A DNA stretch of 64,000 bases from contig NZ_GL872282.1 of assembly GCF_000191065.1 (NCBI RefSeq), positions 152,445-216,444 of the forward strand. Direction: 5' to 3'. The DNA is from Prevotella multiformis DSM 16608 (GTDB lineage: Bacteria; Bacteroidota; Bacteroidia; Bacteroidales; Bacteroidaceae). The translations under genes and the position numbers were made by a program. The notes beneath the pieces were generated by a model that was not told the DNA's origin, made no database searches, and worked only from the letters and a program-made list of their open reading frames with translations. This document shows, piece by piece, positions 49,635-58,752 of the stretch; position 1 is the stretch's first letter, and each line of letters starts with the position of its first letter.

Positions 49635-49684
49635 ATGATTTTATCCGTCCGACCGTACACGCTCGGCCAGACATATAAAATCAT
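49635..49684. repeat. Hairpin in element end
   Basis: ATGATTTTAT (49635-49644) pairs with ATAAAATCAT (49675-49684), with flanking partial pairing (GGAAGA with ACTTCC). Confidence 0.5.
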
Positions 49685-49882
49685 ACTTCCTTGCCGGTGG
49701 TTTGCCCGGTTTCACGCCTCCGGCTATGTCCCTTTTCCTTTTGGCGTTTTCCCTTTTTTACGGATTTCTCTTTTGAAGTTTTCCTGTCCAATCTGCCTCC
49801 ACTTCCGTTTACCTCCATTTTCGCGTCTTTCAGTGAGCCGCATCAGATAGTCATTTCCGTTCTGGGCGCAAAGGTAATTCCG

Positions 49883-49980
49883 GGATTGGACGGGAATGCA
49901 AGGTCAAGCCTCCTGTTTTCGGAAAAAATCTCCAGCCCTGCGGGTAGTATTTTTCCCGAAAAACCTTGCATTCCCTAATC
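49883..49980. repeat. Long hairpin in element end
   Basis: GGGAATGCAAGGT (49892-49904) pairs perfectly with ACCTTGCATTCCC (49963-49975); outer GGATT/AATCC and inner TTTTCGG/CCGAAAA extend it. About 100 bases upstream of the first element gene. I recall similar sequence in other Bacteroides conjugative transposons. Confidence 0.65.
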
Positions 49981-50140
49981 CCTACCTTTTCAAGCACCCG
50001 AAACGAAAACGACCGATGCGACAGAAAGACGCATAAAAAAAATGTCGGATAAACGAGAGGCAGATAAGATAGTTTGAAACTCAACTCCCTCAGCTCTTGA
50101 ATCCGCATTAAAAAACAAAAAAATCAAAAACAGCGAAGAT

Positions 50141-50356
50141 ATGACGGCAACGGCAAATTTCAGACAAATGGCGCAGTACATAGGGCTTGCGATATGCGGC
50201 TTGATGGTACGCACCGCCTTCGGGATGTTCGGCATCTTTTGGGGCATTATTAGAGAGATTGTAAACGGAGTGTTCCGAGTGGCGATAGGTGTAATCGTGG
50301 CTATCCTTTCCACTATTGCCTTCTTCGGCTTCATCCTTTGGTTATTCACCCTTTAA
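50141..50356 (+). CDS. Small membrane protein of the conjugative element
   Basis: The 71-residue product is largely hydrophobic, with two likely spans (LAICGLMVRTAFGMFGIFWG and VAIGVIVAILSTIAFFGFIL). It is the first gene of the rightward accessory block and is followed at once by the next start (50368). Function unknown. Confidence 0.65.
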   Translation: MTATANFRQMAQYIGLAICGLMVRTAFGMFGIFWGIIREIVNGVFRVAIGVIVAILSTIAFFGFILWLFTL

Positions 50357-50367
50357 CCCCTACTGAC

Positions 50368-50589
50368 ATGGCAAAGAGAAGCAGCAAAACGGCAGCGCAG
50401 CAGTGCAGATACTACGAGGTGGACAACATCTTCGTGTACATGGTGGAAACGTACATCAACGGCAACATATCCGTGTTCCGTGAACTCTACCGAGAACTGA
50501 ACAAGGACGCACGGAGGGACTTTACAGACTTCCTTCTGAGCGAGGTAGAGCCGACCTATTGGAGAGAAATACTGAAACAGACAATCTAA
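50368..50589 (+). CDS. Small protein of the conjugative element
   Basis: From the ATG of MAKRSSKTAAQQCRYYEVD the product is 73 residues; the frame is open ten codons further up, overlapping the previous gene, but a start there is less likely. It is soluble and charged, with no recognised domain. It sits 11 bases after one accessory gene and 13 before pcfK-like. Confidence 0.65.
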   Translation: MAKRSSKTAAQQCRYYEVDNIFVYMVETYINGNISVFRELYRELNKDARRDFTDFLLSEVEPTYWREILKQTI

Positions 50590-50602
50590 AAAAGACAGCG
50601 AT

Positions 50603-51025
50603 ATGAAAGGAACAGAACATTTCAAGAGAACGATACAGATGTATCTGGAGCAGCGTGCAGCGGAAGATACGCTCTTTGCGAGGAACTACCGCAACCCTGC
50701 CAAGAACATAGACGATTGTGTCACCTACATTCTCAACTACGTGCAGCGGAGCGGTTGCAACGGCTTCACGGACGGGGAGATATTCGGGCAAGCCGTCCAC
50801 TACTATGACGAGAACGAGATAGAGGTAGGCAAGCCCATTCAGTGCCAAGTGGCGGTGAACCACGTTGTGGAACTCACGGCAGAGGAAAAGGCGGAAGCAC
50901 GGCAGAACGCAGTCCGCAGATACCAAGAGGAGGAACTCCGCAAGTTGCAGAACCGCAGCAAGCCGAGAACCGCCACCAAAGCGACCGCACAAGAAGTACA
51001 ACAACCCAACCTATTCAATTTCTGA
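50603..51025 (+). CDS. PcfK-like protein
   Basis: The 140-residue protein (MKGTEHFKRTIQMYLEQRA; ILNYVQRSGCNGFTDGEIFG; YDENEIEVGKP) matches PcfK-like proteins named after a conjugative plasmid gene of Enterococcus. The tail is Lys/Arg/Thr-rich. It precedes a pcfJ-like gene by two bases, the usual pairing in Bacteroidetes elements. Exact role in transfer is unknown. Confidence 0.82.
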   Translation: MKGTEHFKRTIQMYLEQRAAEDTLFARNYRNPAKNIDDCVTYILNYVQRSGCNGFTDGEIFGQAVHYYDENEIEVGKPIQCQVAVNHVVELTAEEKAEARQNAVRRYQEEELRKLQNRSKPRTATKATAQEVQQPNLFNF

Positions 51026-51027
51026 TT

Positions 51028-52317
51028 ATGAAACCGAGAACACCCATACAGCAGGAAGTCGCACGATTGAGCGAGCGACTGCCGAAATTGACCGCCACAC
51101 AGAGGGCTTACGCTTTCCGCCATTGCTTCAAACATTACGCCATCAAGAGGGCGGACGGCACGAACATCTGCACCGAGTGCGGACATTCGTGGAGGAGTGA
51201 ACACAACCTTGCGGACACCGTTTGCGGATGCACCTGCCCGCATTGCGGCATGGAGTTGGAAGCGTTGCGCACCCGAAAGAGCGTGTTCAGCGAGAACGAG
51301 TATTTCTGCATCATCACCACCTGCAAGCAGTACCAAGTGATACGCTTCTTCTTCGTCAAGTCCCAATACAAGGCAGGGCAGGCAGCCGGGTATTCCATTT
51401 ATGAAGTGGTGCAAAGGTGGATTTCGCCCAAAGGCACAACCGTCACCATTGCCCGACTGCGTGGAATGTCCATACTTTACTACGACCTATGGGCGGAATA
51501 CAGCGACATGGAGGTACGCAAGAACAACAAACTCCGTGCATACGATATAAACCCCGTCTGCACCTATCCCCGACAGCGTTTCATACCCGAACTGAAACGC
51601 AACGGCTTCAATGGCGAATACCACAACATACTGCCTTACGACCTTTTCACGGCTATCCTTTCCGACAGCCGAGCCGAAACGCTGTTGAAGGCAGGGCAAT
51701 ACCCCATGTTGCGCCACTATATCCGCAGTTCCTTTGACATAGAGAGGTATTGGGCATCCGTAAAGATATGTATCCGCAACGGCTACACCATTGCTGACGG
51801 CTCCATGTGGCGTGACACCATAGACCTCCTGCGGCATTTCGGCAAGGACACGAACAGCCCGAAGTACGTCTGTCCCTCCGACCTCAAAGCCGAACACGAC
51901 AGACTTATGCACAAGCGCAACAAGGAGATAGAACGCAAGAAGTTGGAGGAACGCATCCGCCAAGCGAAGAAACACGAGAAGGCATACCGCAAACTCAAAG
52001 GCATATTCTTCGGCATCGCCTTCACGGACGGCACTTTGCAGGTGCGTGTGTTGGAGAGCGTTGCGGAGTTTGCAGCGGAAGGGACGGAACTGCACCATTG
52101 CGTGTTTTCCAACTCCTATTTCCTTGAAAAGAACTCTCTTATCCTATCCGCTACCATTGACGGCAAGCGCATAGAAACGGTGGAGGTTTCCTTGAAGACA
52201 TTGGAAGTGGTGCAAAGTCGTGGCTTGCACAATTCCAATACCGAGTACCACGACCGCATTGTAAACCTTGTGAACAGCAACGTGAACCTTATCCGCCAGC
52301 GGATGGAAGCGGCATAG
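51028..52317 (+). CDS. PcfJ-like protein
   Basis: From the ATG of MKPRTPIQQEVARLSERLPK the product is 429 residues. It has a Cys-rich zinc-binding region near the front (CTECGHSW and CPHCGMEL, separated by CGCTC), a long middle and the C-terminal PcfJ-like domain with ELHHCVFSNSYFLEKNS and ETVEVSLKTLEVVQSRG. It pairs with the PcfK-like gene. The zinc site suggests nucleic-acid binding; function is not known. Confidence 0.82.
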   Translation: MKPRTPIQQEVARLSERLPKLTATQRAYAFRHCFKHYAIKRADGTNICTECGHSWRSEHNLADTVCGCTCPHCGMELEALRTRKSVFSENEYFCIITTCKQYQVIRFFFVKSQYKAGQAAGYSIYEVVQRWISPKGTTVTIARLRGMSILYYDLWAEYSDMEVRKNNKLRAYDINPVCTYPRQRFIPELKRNGFNGEYHNILPYDLFTAILSDSRAETLLKAGQYPMLRHYIRSSFDIERYWASVKICIRNGYTIADGSMWRDTIDLLRHFGKDTNSPKYVCPSDLKAEHDRLMHKRNKEIERKKLEERIRQAKKHEKAYRKLKGIFFGIAFTDGTLQVRVLESVAEFAAEGTELHHCVFSNSYFLEKNSLILSATIDGKRIETVEVSLKTLEVVQSRGLHNSNTEYHDRIVNLVNSNVNLIRQRMEAA

Positions 52318-52341
52318 TATCAACCTATAATACCCAATAGT

Positions 52342-52599
52342 ATGGAAGTAAAAATTGAAAGCATGGTTTGTCTGTGGGACGATAAAATCCCCACGATGTT
52401 CCTTGAATTTGTGAACCTCCTCACTCTTGCAACGAGTGAGGAGCAGTTAAGACGGAGTGTAAAGAACTTTGCCGAGAAGCACGGACTTGACAGGTTTTTC
52501 CTTTACGGCTTCGGTTCCCACCATTTCTACCTGCACCAACGCTACACGAGCGACCCCGAAATGGTGATGAAGAACAGAGTTTTGTCAGTACATTTTTAA
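52342..52599 (+). CDS. Small conserved protein of the conjugative element
   Basis: An 85-residue soluble protein (MEVKIESMVCLWDDKIPTMF; FAEKHGLDRFFLYGFG) without a recognised domain. It lies 24 bases after the pcfJ-like gene in the same direction. Confidence 0.6.
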   Translation: MEVKIESMVCLWDDKIPTMFLEFVNLLTLATSEEQLRRSVKNFAEKHGLDRFFLYGFGSHHFYLHQRYTSDPEMVMKNRVLSVHF

Positions 52600-52619
52600 C
52601 CACCCTAAAATCAACGATT

Positions 52620-52853
52620 ATGGCAACACGGATGACCATCAACGGAGTAAGCACCTGCACGGAAGCAGGTACGGAGAAATACGAGCGTTTCCAATTAGGT
52701 ATCGGCAGACGCAAGCGGACACTTGTGCAGTACGACTACCGCCACCCCACAGACGGAGAGTTGTTCTCTTGTGTCAAACCCACATTGGACGAGTGCCGAG
52801 AAGCACGGGATGAGTGGCTCACGGCAAAGGAAGGAAAGGAGGACAGACGATGA
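52620..52853 (+). CDS. DUF3873-like small protein
   Basis: The 77-residue product (MTINGVSTCTEAGTEKYERF; QYDYRHPTDGELFSCV) matches the DUF3873 family as I recall it, common in Bacteroidetes conjugative elements. Its stop overlaps the next ATG by four bases (ATGA), a sign of coupling. Confidence 0.7.
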   Translation: MATRMTINGVSTCTEAGTEKYERFQLGIGRRKRTLVQYDYRHPTDGELFSCVKPTLDECREARDEWLTAKEGKEDRR

Positions 52854-53095
52854 ACGCAGCCTATCAAACGCTGATAGTGAAGTTCAGTGAGCCTATCAAA
52901 GTATTGGACGGCATCTTTGACGATGCCGAAGCGTGGGGAGTTGATACCCTAAAAGGGTGGATAGACGACTACGAGAGCAGCAGGTTTACCGCCATCAACA
53001 GCCATACGGCAGTCATCACAAGCGAGTACAATATGGAGTGCCTGATGGAATGGTTGAAACGAAACACACCCATTGCCGAGATAACAGAATGTTAA
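52850..53095 (+). CDS. Small conserved protein of the conjugative element
   Basis: The 81-residue product starts at the ATG overlapping the previous stop (MNAAYQTLIVKFSEPIKVLD) and contains EAWGVDTLKGWIDDYE. No domain is assigned. The four-base overlap decides the start. Confidence 0.65.
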   Translation: MNAAYQTLIVKFSEPIKVLDGIFDDAEAWGVDTLKGWIDDYESSRFTAINSHTAVITSEYNMECLMEWLKRNTPIAEITEC

Positions 53096-53140
53096 ACAAG
53101 TTGGCGGTGTCCGCACCGCCAACCTACAACCAAGAAAAGC

Positions 53141-53449
53141 ATGATAGCGAAGACTATTTTACAGCAGATAGGCGGCAGACGCTTTGCCGCCATGACGGGA
53201 AGCAAGGACTTTATAGATATGGGTAACGGACTGCGCATGAGCCTTGCGAGGAACAAGACGAGTGCCAACCGCCTTGACATCATCTACGATGCCGGCTTAG
53301 ACCTCTACAATATGCGTTTCTACCGCAGGACGTTCAGCAAAAAGACATTCGAGTGCAAGACGAAGGACATCGAAACACACGATGGCATATATTGCGATAT
53401 GCTGGAAGAAATGTTCACGATGGTAACAGGACTCTACACCCATTTTTGA
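53141..53449 (+). CDS. Small conserved protein of the conjugative element
   Basis: The 102-residue product (MIAKTILQQIGGRRFAAMTG; MRFYRRTFSKKTFECKTKDI) is basic and soluble. Sequences of this kind recur in the accessory region of Bacteroidetes conjugative transposons; function is unknown. Confidence 0.62.
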   Translation: MIAKTILQQIGGRRFAAMTGSKDFIDMGNGLRMSLARNKTSANRLDIIYDAGLDLYNMRFYRRTFSKKTFECKTKDIETHDGIYCDMLEEMFTMVTGLYTHF

Positions 53450-53566
53450 GTGGCGGCGGACAAAGCCGCCCTACTTTCTTTCGGTGAGCATGACGGCGGA
53501 CAAAGAAAGTAGCAAAGAAACCGCTGTCCCAATCTACGATAGTATTCACAAAAACAAGTTTCAATC

Positions 53567-53788
53567 ATGGAAGAAATCAGACAGAACGGAAAAATCATCC
53601 TGCACAGCGATGACGGAACAAGCATAAGGATGATTTTCAAAAACCTCACGGGCAGGATTTTTCAAGGTCAGGAATATGTGGAGTATATCCGGCATATCGC
53701 AATCGGGGAGATGGGATTTTCGCCCGGCATCATAGAGCATTGCAGGGACGGTGAAGTAATCGGCAAAGGAAAAATCCCGAATGTATGA
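53567..53788 (+). CDS. Hypothetical small protein
   Basis: A 73-residue frame (MEEIRQNGKIILHSDDGTSI) with plausible start and no recognised domain, last of the rightward block and ending just before the terminator at 53795. Confidence 0.5.
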   Translation: MEEIRQNGKIILHSDDGTSIRMIFKNLTGRIFQGQEYVEYIRHIAIGEMGFSPGIIEHCRDGEVIGKGKIPNV

Positions 53789-53794
53789 AAAGCG

Positions 53795-53830
53795 GAAACT
53801 CCGATGAAGTTGCGGCTTCATCGGAGTTTC
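53795..53830. terminator. Bidirectional terminator between converging element operons
   Basis: GAAACTCCGATGAAG (53795-53809) pairs perfectly with CTTCATCGGAGTTTC (53816-53830), loop TTGCGG; it closes the rightward block and faces the end of the leftward tra operon. Confidence 0.85.
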
Positions 53831-53851
53831 ATTTGTCAGGCATTTGCCATG

Positions 53852-54379
53852 TTACGGAATGTACAGCAGCGCAAACTCCGCCTTTCTCCGTTTGAGCAGC
53901 ATGGCGTGCCGTTTCCCCTTGTAGTTGCAGAAAGCGATATATTCCCGGTAAATGTTCCTGTCGCCCGCCTCCAATTTTCGGATCAGCGTGCTTTTGGGTA
54001 TCTTCCCGCTCCCCAAAAGCCGGTATGGACCGACATTGTAGGCGAGCGTGGCAAGGAGCAGACTGTCACGCCCGAACTTACGGAACATGGCGCAGAACTT
54101 ACGCAAGTCTTTCCGCAGGAGTGCGTCCGCCTGCCGCTTCGTCATGGTGCGTGCCGAATACCTTTCCCCCGGCTGCACCTGATGACCCCAGCCCACGTAT
54201 GGGTGGTGTTTCTCCGAGTGCCAGCCTTCAAAATACTTCGTACAGCGAACCGCCCGCTCAAAAGGCGGCAGGCGGTAGATTGCCGCCTGCCTGTCCGTCC
54301 CCTTCCGACGGCTGTCCCGTGCGGACACGGAGCAGACCGCCAGCAGCGAACAGAGGATAGCCATGAATACACGCATCAT
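53852..54379 (-). CDS. Secreted lysozyme-like glycoside hydrolase of the tra region
   Basis: The 175-residue protein has a signal peptide (MMRVFMAILCSLLAVCSVSA) and a phage-lysozyme-like fold with catalytic-type Glu in CTKYFEGWHSEKHHPYVGWG, then QADALLRKDLRKF and LATLAYNVGPYRLLG. Such muramidases open the wall for the conjugation channel. It is the last tra-operon gene and its start overlaps the traQ stop by four bases. Confidence 0.82.
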   Translation of the reverse strand: MMRVFMAILCSLLAVCSVSARDSRRKGTDRQAAIYRLPPFERAVRCTKYFEGWHSEKHHPYVGWGHQVQPGERYSARTMTKRQADALLRKDLRKFCAMFRKFGRDSLLLATLAYNVGPYRLLGSGKIPKSTLIRKLEAGDRNIYREYIAFCNYKGKRHAMLLKRRKAEFALLYIP

Positions 54380-54879
54380 CTTGGCAGAGGTTTGTAATTG
54401 CCTATGGGGATGACGGTCTGAATGTCGTCCTTCACGTTCCGGTTGTTGAAGTCAAATTCCAATTCGTAGGAATTTTTGAAATTGTCCTCCACCACCACGA
54501 TGAAGTTGTGCGCCTCGTCGCCCTCAGCCGTATAGTACAGCCGGAACTTCTCGTTTTCGAGCAGGTAGCGGTCATTGGGCAGAAAAGTAATGCCGCCCGC
54601 CATTTTCAGCGTGCCTTCCCCTTCGAACTGGAAATACCGGATGGTGTAGAGCGTGTTGGCGTAATCGCCCGTCCTTTTCAGTTCACAGCGGATTTCCACC
54701 GTCTGCCCCTTTGTGACCTTGTTCGGTACGGGCATCGTTTCCACCGTGAACGGATAGGATTGCTGGATGTCCATGTCATCGTCACACGATGCGAGCGTGA
54801 GCGACACGGCGGCGAACAGGCAGAGTGCCAACGCCTTGAAGATGGATATTCTCTTGTTCTTGTTGTTCAGTATGTTCAT
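54376..54879 (-). CDS. traQ: Conjugative transposon protein TraQ (DUF3872)
   Basis: The 167-residue product has a lipobox (SLTLASC) after a hydrophobic segment and a beta-rich DUF3872 domain (PFTVETMPVPNKVTKGQTVE; IRYFQFEGEGTLKMAGG). This is the TraQ family of CTnDOT-like elements, a small envelope lipoprotein of the transfer machine. Order traP-traQ-lysozyme is as expected. Confidence 0.88.
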   Translation of the reverse strand: MNILNNKNKRISIFKALALCLFAAVSLTLASCDDDMDIQQSYPFTVETMPVPNKVTKGQTVEIRCELKRTGDYANTLYTIRYFQFEGEGTLKMAGGITFLPNDRYLLENEKFRLYYTAEGDEAHNFIVVVEDNFKNSYELEFDFNNRNVKDDIQTVIPIGNYKPLPR

Positions 54880-54904
54880 TGTCCTTTGATTTTTAAGTTA
54901 TTGT

Positions 54905-55774
54905 TCATTTCTTTTTTGCTGTCAGTTGCAGATACTCGTTCAAGTCCTTGCAACCGTCATAGAGTGCGGAACAGTTACAGACACGTCCGCCGTAGTGTCC
55001 TTTGAGGGCTTCCAGCGTCCTCCGCCCGGCTTCGTCACGGTCGAGGAAGCAGTCGATGCGCCCGTACCCGTCTAAGTGTTTTACCGCCTTACCCACGTTG
55101 GCGACGGAGTTCAGCACAAGGCTGTCGCCTGTTTCCAATCCAAGCGTGGCAGCGGAAAGGAAGTCCATAAATCCTTCAAATAAACTGCACACGCCAGTCG
55201 GAGAACTTTCCATTTTGACCAGCGACACATCCTTCGGCGGCACGCAACCCTTGAAATAACGGCTCCGGATTTCATAGCCGCCAACCACGTTCTGGAAACC
55301 GATTGCGAAATACCGTTTTCCACGCACGCCGTAGTTCAAGCGGCAGCAGTGACGGGATGCAACGGCATAAGGGATGCCCCGTTCCGCCAGATACTCTGTT
55401 AATGGTGAGCGGAGCAGTGGGACGGCTTCCACCCCCTCAAAGGCAGGTTCGGACGGTTCCGGCAGGTACAACGGCTTTTCCGATGCGACAAACGGCATAC
55501 GGGCGGTTTCCGCTATGAATCTTGCCTGCGCCATGAAGTCACCGCTTCGGGCAAACTCCCCGGCAAGCGTGAAGATGTCACCGCCCTTGCCCAAACCGAA
55601 GTCGTACCAGAGCCGTTTCGCCACGTTCACACGGAAAGAGGGCGTGCGCTCACTGCGGTACGGCGCACGATACCAAAGTTCGTTTCCGCTCCTTCGGACA
55701 GGCTCATGCCCCAACCGCGCGAGAAAGTCCGCGAGGGATATTTGCCTCATGGTGTCTATATCCGTCCGTTCCAT
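54905..55774 (-). CDS. traP: TraP, toprim/primase-like protein
   Basis: From the ATG of MERTDIDTMRQISLADFLAR the product is 289 residues; it starts nine bases after traO stops, while the longer open frame runs back through traO and is rejected. The front resembles a DnaG-type zinc-ribbon region without its cysteines (LWYRAPYRSERTPSFRV; WYDFGLGKGGDIF). The toprim domain is visible in IDCFLDRDEAGRRTLEAL. It may prime the incoming single strand, an inference. Confidence 0.85.
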   Translation of the reverse strand: MERTDIDTMRQISLADFLARLGHEPVRRSGNELWYRAPYRSERTPSFRVNVAKRLWYDFGLGKGGDIFTLAGEFARSGDFMAQARFIAETARMPFVASEKPLYLPEPSEPAFEGVEAVPLLRSPLTEYLAERGIPYAVASRHCCRLNYGVRGKRYFAIGFQNVVGGYEIRSRYFKGCVPPKDVSLVKMESSPTGVCSLFEGFMDFLSAATLGLETGDSLVLNSVANVGKAVKHLDGYGRIDCFLDRDEAGRRTLEALKGHYGGRVCNCSALYDGCKDLNEYLQLTAKKK

Positions 55775-55782
55775 GCCGCGTG

Positions 55783-56358
55783 TCAGTTGATGACGAACTT
55801 GATGCCCACCCCGAATTGGGTATGGAACTTCTTCGTGTCGCCACCCCACAGGCAACGCTCCCGGAGGTTGGCGAGCAGGGCGATACGGTCAGCCACGTAA
55901 AACTCTACATCGAGCGTCAGCGCACCGCCGTAGATGAAGGCGTCCCGGTCGTGCAGTGTCGAACCGTCATGCAGCACTTTTTCGCCCCAATTCACCGATT
56001 CATACCCGGCGAGAGCCGAAGCCCCCGCATAGACGAACACGATTTTACGGGCATCGGAAAGTATCTTGAAATAGTAGCCGCCTTCCGCCGTGAACTGCGC
56101 CACAGGTATGGCGGTGTCCTTGTACGGGTTGTTTTTCAGGAGATACTCACCTCCGAACACCCATTTGTTCCCCTTCTTCGTGTAGGTGGAGAGAGCCGCC
56201 CCGAAACTGTACCCGCCGTCGTTGCCGCCGGGTTTGAAGCCGTCCGCCAGATTCGCCCTGACCTCGATGCCCTGCATCTTCGGCAGGCATCGCTGGGCGT
56301 GCGCCTGCCCCGTGAACAGGGCAAGCGACGCGATGATTATTGCGATGTACTTTCTCAT
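55783..56358 (-). CDS. traO: Conjugative transposon protein TraO
   Basis: From the ATG of MRKYIAIIIASLALFTGQAH the product is 191 residues with a signal peptide, then a beta-barrel-like sequence (GYSFGAALSTYTKKGNKWVF; AQFTAEGGYYFKIL; FGVGIKFVIN end). It fits TraO of Bacteroidetes elements, probably an outer-membrane part of the channel. It starts two bases after the traN stop. Confidence 0.88.
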   Translation of the reverse strand: MRKYIAIIIASLALFTGQAHAQRCLPKMQGIEVRANLADGFKPGGNDGGYSFGAALSTYTKKGNKWVFGGEYLLKNNPYKDTAIPVAQFTAEGGYYFKILSDARKIVFVYAGASALAGYESVNWGEKVLHDGSTLHDRDAFIYGGALTLDVEFYVADRIALLANLRERCLWGGDTKKFHTQFGVGIKFVIN

Positions 56359-56360
56359 GG

Positions 56361-57347
56361 TCAGCGCACTTGAAGTTCGTTGATGGTATTGGCGCGCACC
56401 AAGTCCTCGTTCTCGATCACGAAGGACTGGTGACGGCCGCCGTTCTTCTCGTTCAGCTCCACCACGAGGCACTTGCCGTCGGGTATGGTGAACTTCGCCA
56501 TCGTGAAGACCGTGCGTTCGCTTTTTTTGCCCGGCACGAGCGTGGCGTAGTTCTGCGCGCGGAGCGGCAGGATGATACGCTCCTGCACGGCGGTACGCTT
56601 CGCCACCTTCTTGTCCACGATTTTCCATGTGATGTAGTCCACATCGAAAGGCACGTTGCTCTGGTTCTTGATTTCCGTGTGGAAATACAGAAGCCCGTTG
56701 TGCGTGTAGATGCCTTTCAGAAGGTACTGGATGCCGAAACGCTTGCAGCCGATATGCTTCACCTCACGTTTGTTCTGCTTGTGGATGGACTTCATGATAA
56801 GGCGCACCAGCATCGGACTTTCGCTGCCTAATTCTTTCAGGTAGATTTCCTGCGCGTTGTTCGGACGGTTCACCGCCTCGCCGTCATGGATGAAGTCGCA
56901 CATCTCCACGTTGAGCAGCAGCGGTTCGGCGGCGTATTTCACGTTGAAGGTGTAGAAACTCCCGTCCTCCGTGATGACGGACATGTTGGTTTCGTTCGGG
57001 AAATTCCTCACGGTAGCCTTCACACGGATGACGTTCTCCGCTCCGTCGGCTTTGCCCGCAATCAGGTCGGGCGAGCCTAAATCGACATAGCGCACCTCCG
57101 CCGGGAAGATGACATGCACGGTCTTGTCGTAGGTCACTTCCAAGCCGTGCGGGGGAACCATGCGGTCAAAGCCCAGCTTTCTCGTCAGACCGTGATACAG
57201 GTCGCCGTCCGCCTCCTTCTGCGGATAGACCTCTTTTGTCAAGGTCAGTTCTTCACTTCCGTTGGTCGTTTCAACGGTTACGTTTTCCTGCGCGTTGGCA
57301 GTTGCGATGCCCATAGCGAGGGCAAACATCATGATTACTTTTCTCAT
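56361..57347 (-). CDS. traN: Conjugative transposon protein TraN (DUF4138)
   Basis: The 328-residue protein has a signal peptide (MMFALAMGIATANAQ) and the TraN/DUF4138 sequence (DKTVHVIFPAEVRYVDLGSP; NVIRVKATVRNFPNETNMSV). It is regarded as a VirB9-like component of the secretion channel in the periplasm. Confidence 0.9.
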   Translation of the reverse strand: MRKVIMMFALAMGIATANAQENVTVETTNGSEELTLTKEVYPQKEADGDLYHGLTRKLGFDRMVPPHGLEVTYDKTVHVIFPAEVRYVDLGSPDLIAGKADGAENVIRVKATVRNFPNETNMSVITEDGSFYTFNVKYAAEPLLLNVEMCDFIHDGEAVNRPNNAQEIYLKELGSESPMLVRLIMKSIHKQNKREVKHIGCKRFGIQYLLKGIYTHNGLLYFHTEIKNQSNVPFDVDYITWKIVDKKVAKRTAVQERIILPLRAQNYATLVPGKKSERTVFTMAKFTIPDGKCLVVELNEKNGGRHQSFVIENEDLVRANTINELQVR

Positions 57348-57402
57348 TTTACTTTGAATTTAGTGGGTTGTTGTTATTGATTGGATTTCTTATGATTATA
57401 CA

Positions 57403-58752
57403 TCAGTTCTTCTCCTGATAGAGCATGACCCTGTACCCGGCTTTCAGATGCACTTTGACGGTGCGCATCTTCTTGGCAATGTACTGGCTCGTGCCTTGTA
57501 TCAGCCCCTTGCCCAAGTCGGAGGCGAGCTGCGCCCCGGCATTGGTGGAGATGTTGATGCTACTGCCGAGCGAACCGCCCATGTTGGCGGCAACCTCCCT
57601 GACGGCGTTCATCTCCATCGAGTTGGGGATGAATATGCCGGGCTGCCCGTCCGTGTCATAGACCTCCAACTCCACCGGGATAACCGTACCGTCGTGTTCC
57701 AGCGAGGTGATTTCGATGCCGAGCCGTTCACCCTGAATCTTGGCTGCGCCGACCACCACCGCATTACGGGGGATGATCCGGTCTGCTACCGCCATCGGCT
57801 CCAACAGCCGCAACCTGACCGCCTGCCCGTCCGTCACGCTCTGCGCCCCATAGACGCATGCCGGTATGGTGTTCCTGTCCGGTACGGTTGTAACGCCCAC
57901 CGCCGTGTTGAAACTGCGGTTGCGTTCCTGCGAGAAGGAAGCGACAAATTCGGCATTGCTCATGGGCTGTCCGAGCGAGGACACCACCTGATGCGTCACT
58001 TGCCTGACGGGTTTTGCCGTGTTCTTTCCGGTTTTCTGCACGGGGGACGGCTCTGCGGTCTGTCCCGCTGCCGCCTGCGTGCCGTTCTGACCGCCCATGT
58101 ACTTCGCCGCCAGTTCGTAGGATTTTTCCATGAGTGCCACCTGCTCGTCCATCGTGGAGCTTCTCTCTTTTCCGCTTTCCAGTTCGGATTCGAGGGTGGC
58201 GATGCGTTCCAGCAGCTCGTCCATCTCCGCATTGTCGTTCTTCGGCTGCTCGTAGAAGTTGCCGAGCGTGGCATTGAGGTCACGGTAGGCGGCTGCCGAG
58301 GACTGGATGGTCTTCGGTGCTGGCTTCACCGCCTCTTCCGTTCCGCCGGGATTGGCAAGGTCGAAGTCGCTGTCCCCATCCGCTTCCACCGTTTCGCGGT
58401 CGAACAGGTCGCCCAACTGCTGCATGGCGCGGCTGCGGTTCTCCTGCCGTTCCTCCATTGCCCCCTGCTCGTAGGCTTTCGCCTTGTCACCGATAATCCG
58501 GCGGTTCTCCTTGTCCGCATCGGGCATCTCGATGTTGTAGCCGCTTGTTCCCGGCTCCTGCTCCTTGCCGGAGGACGGGGCGAATATCAGCCACATAGCC
58601 CCGATGAATACCAGCACCATAGCGGGAAGCACTATCATTTTCTGGCGTTTCAGCCGTTGGGCTTCGGTCAGCGGCTTGCGCTCCTTTTTCGGCTTGTCGT
58701 TGCCGGGAGCCGCCTTGTTTTCGTTCTTGGGTTCATTCTTCGTCTGTTCCAT
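57403..58752 (-). CDS. traM: Conjugative transposon protein TraM
   Basis: The 449-residue protein has a charged N-terminus, one membrane span (VLPAMVLVFIGAMWLIFAP, about residues 36-54), a long linker with coiled-coil potential (NAEMDELLERIATLESELES), and a C-terminal domain (RNTIPACVYGAQSVTDGQAV; PRNAVVVGAAKIQGERLGIE) like VirB10/TraM. It likely spans the periplasm. Its start overlaps traL by 20 bases. Confidence 0.9.
   Translation of the reverse strand: MEQTKNEPKNENKAAPGNDKPKKERKPLTEAQRLKRQKMIVLPAMVLVFIGAMWLIFAPSSGKEQEPGTSGYNIEMPDADKENRRIIGDKAKAYEQGAMEERQENRSRAMQQLGDLFDRETVEADGDSDFDLANPGGTEEAVKPAPKTIQSSAAAYRDLNATLGNFYEQPKNDNAEMDELLERIATLESELESGKERSSTMDEQVALMEKSYELAAKYMGGQNGTQAAAGQTAEPSPVQKTGKNTAKPVRQVTHQVVSSLGQPMSNAEFVASFSQERNRSFNTAVGVTTVPDRNTIPACVYGAQSVTDGQAVRLRLLEPMAVADRIIPRNAVVVGAAKIQGERLGIEITSLEHDGTVIPVELEVYDTDGQPGIFIPNSMEMNAVREVAANMGGSLGSSINISTNAGAQLASDLGKGLIQGTSQYIAKKMRTVKVHLKAGYRVMLYQEKN

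Larger units (their letters stand above)
48802..50140. other. Chromosome-to-conjugative-element junction, non-coding
   Basis: No gene is supported in 1.3 kb. The left part is chromosomal. GTAACTTTGT at 49122-49131 and GCAAAAGTAAC at 49274-49284 resemble the GTAnnTTTGC core used by CTnDOT-type integrases, so the element probably ends between about 49.1 and 49.4 kb. To the right are three inverted-repeat structures described separately. Confidence 0.5.
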
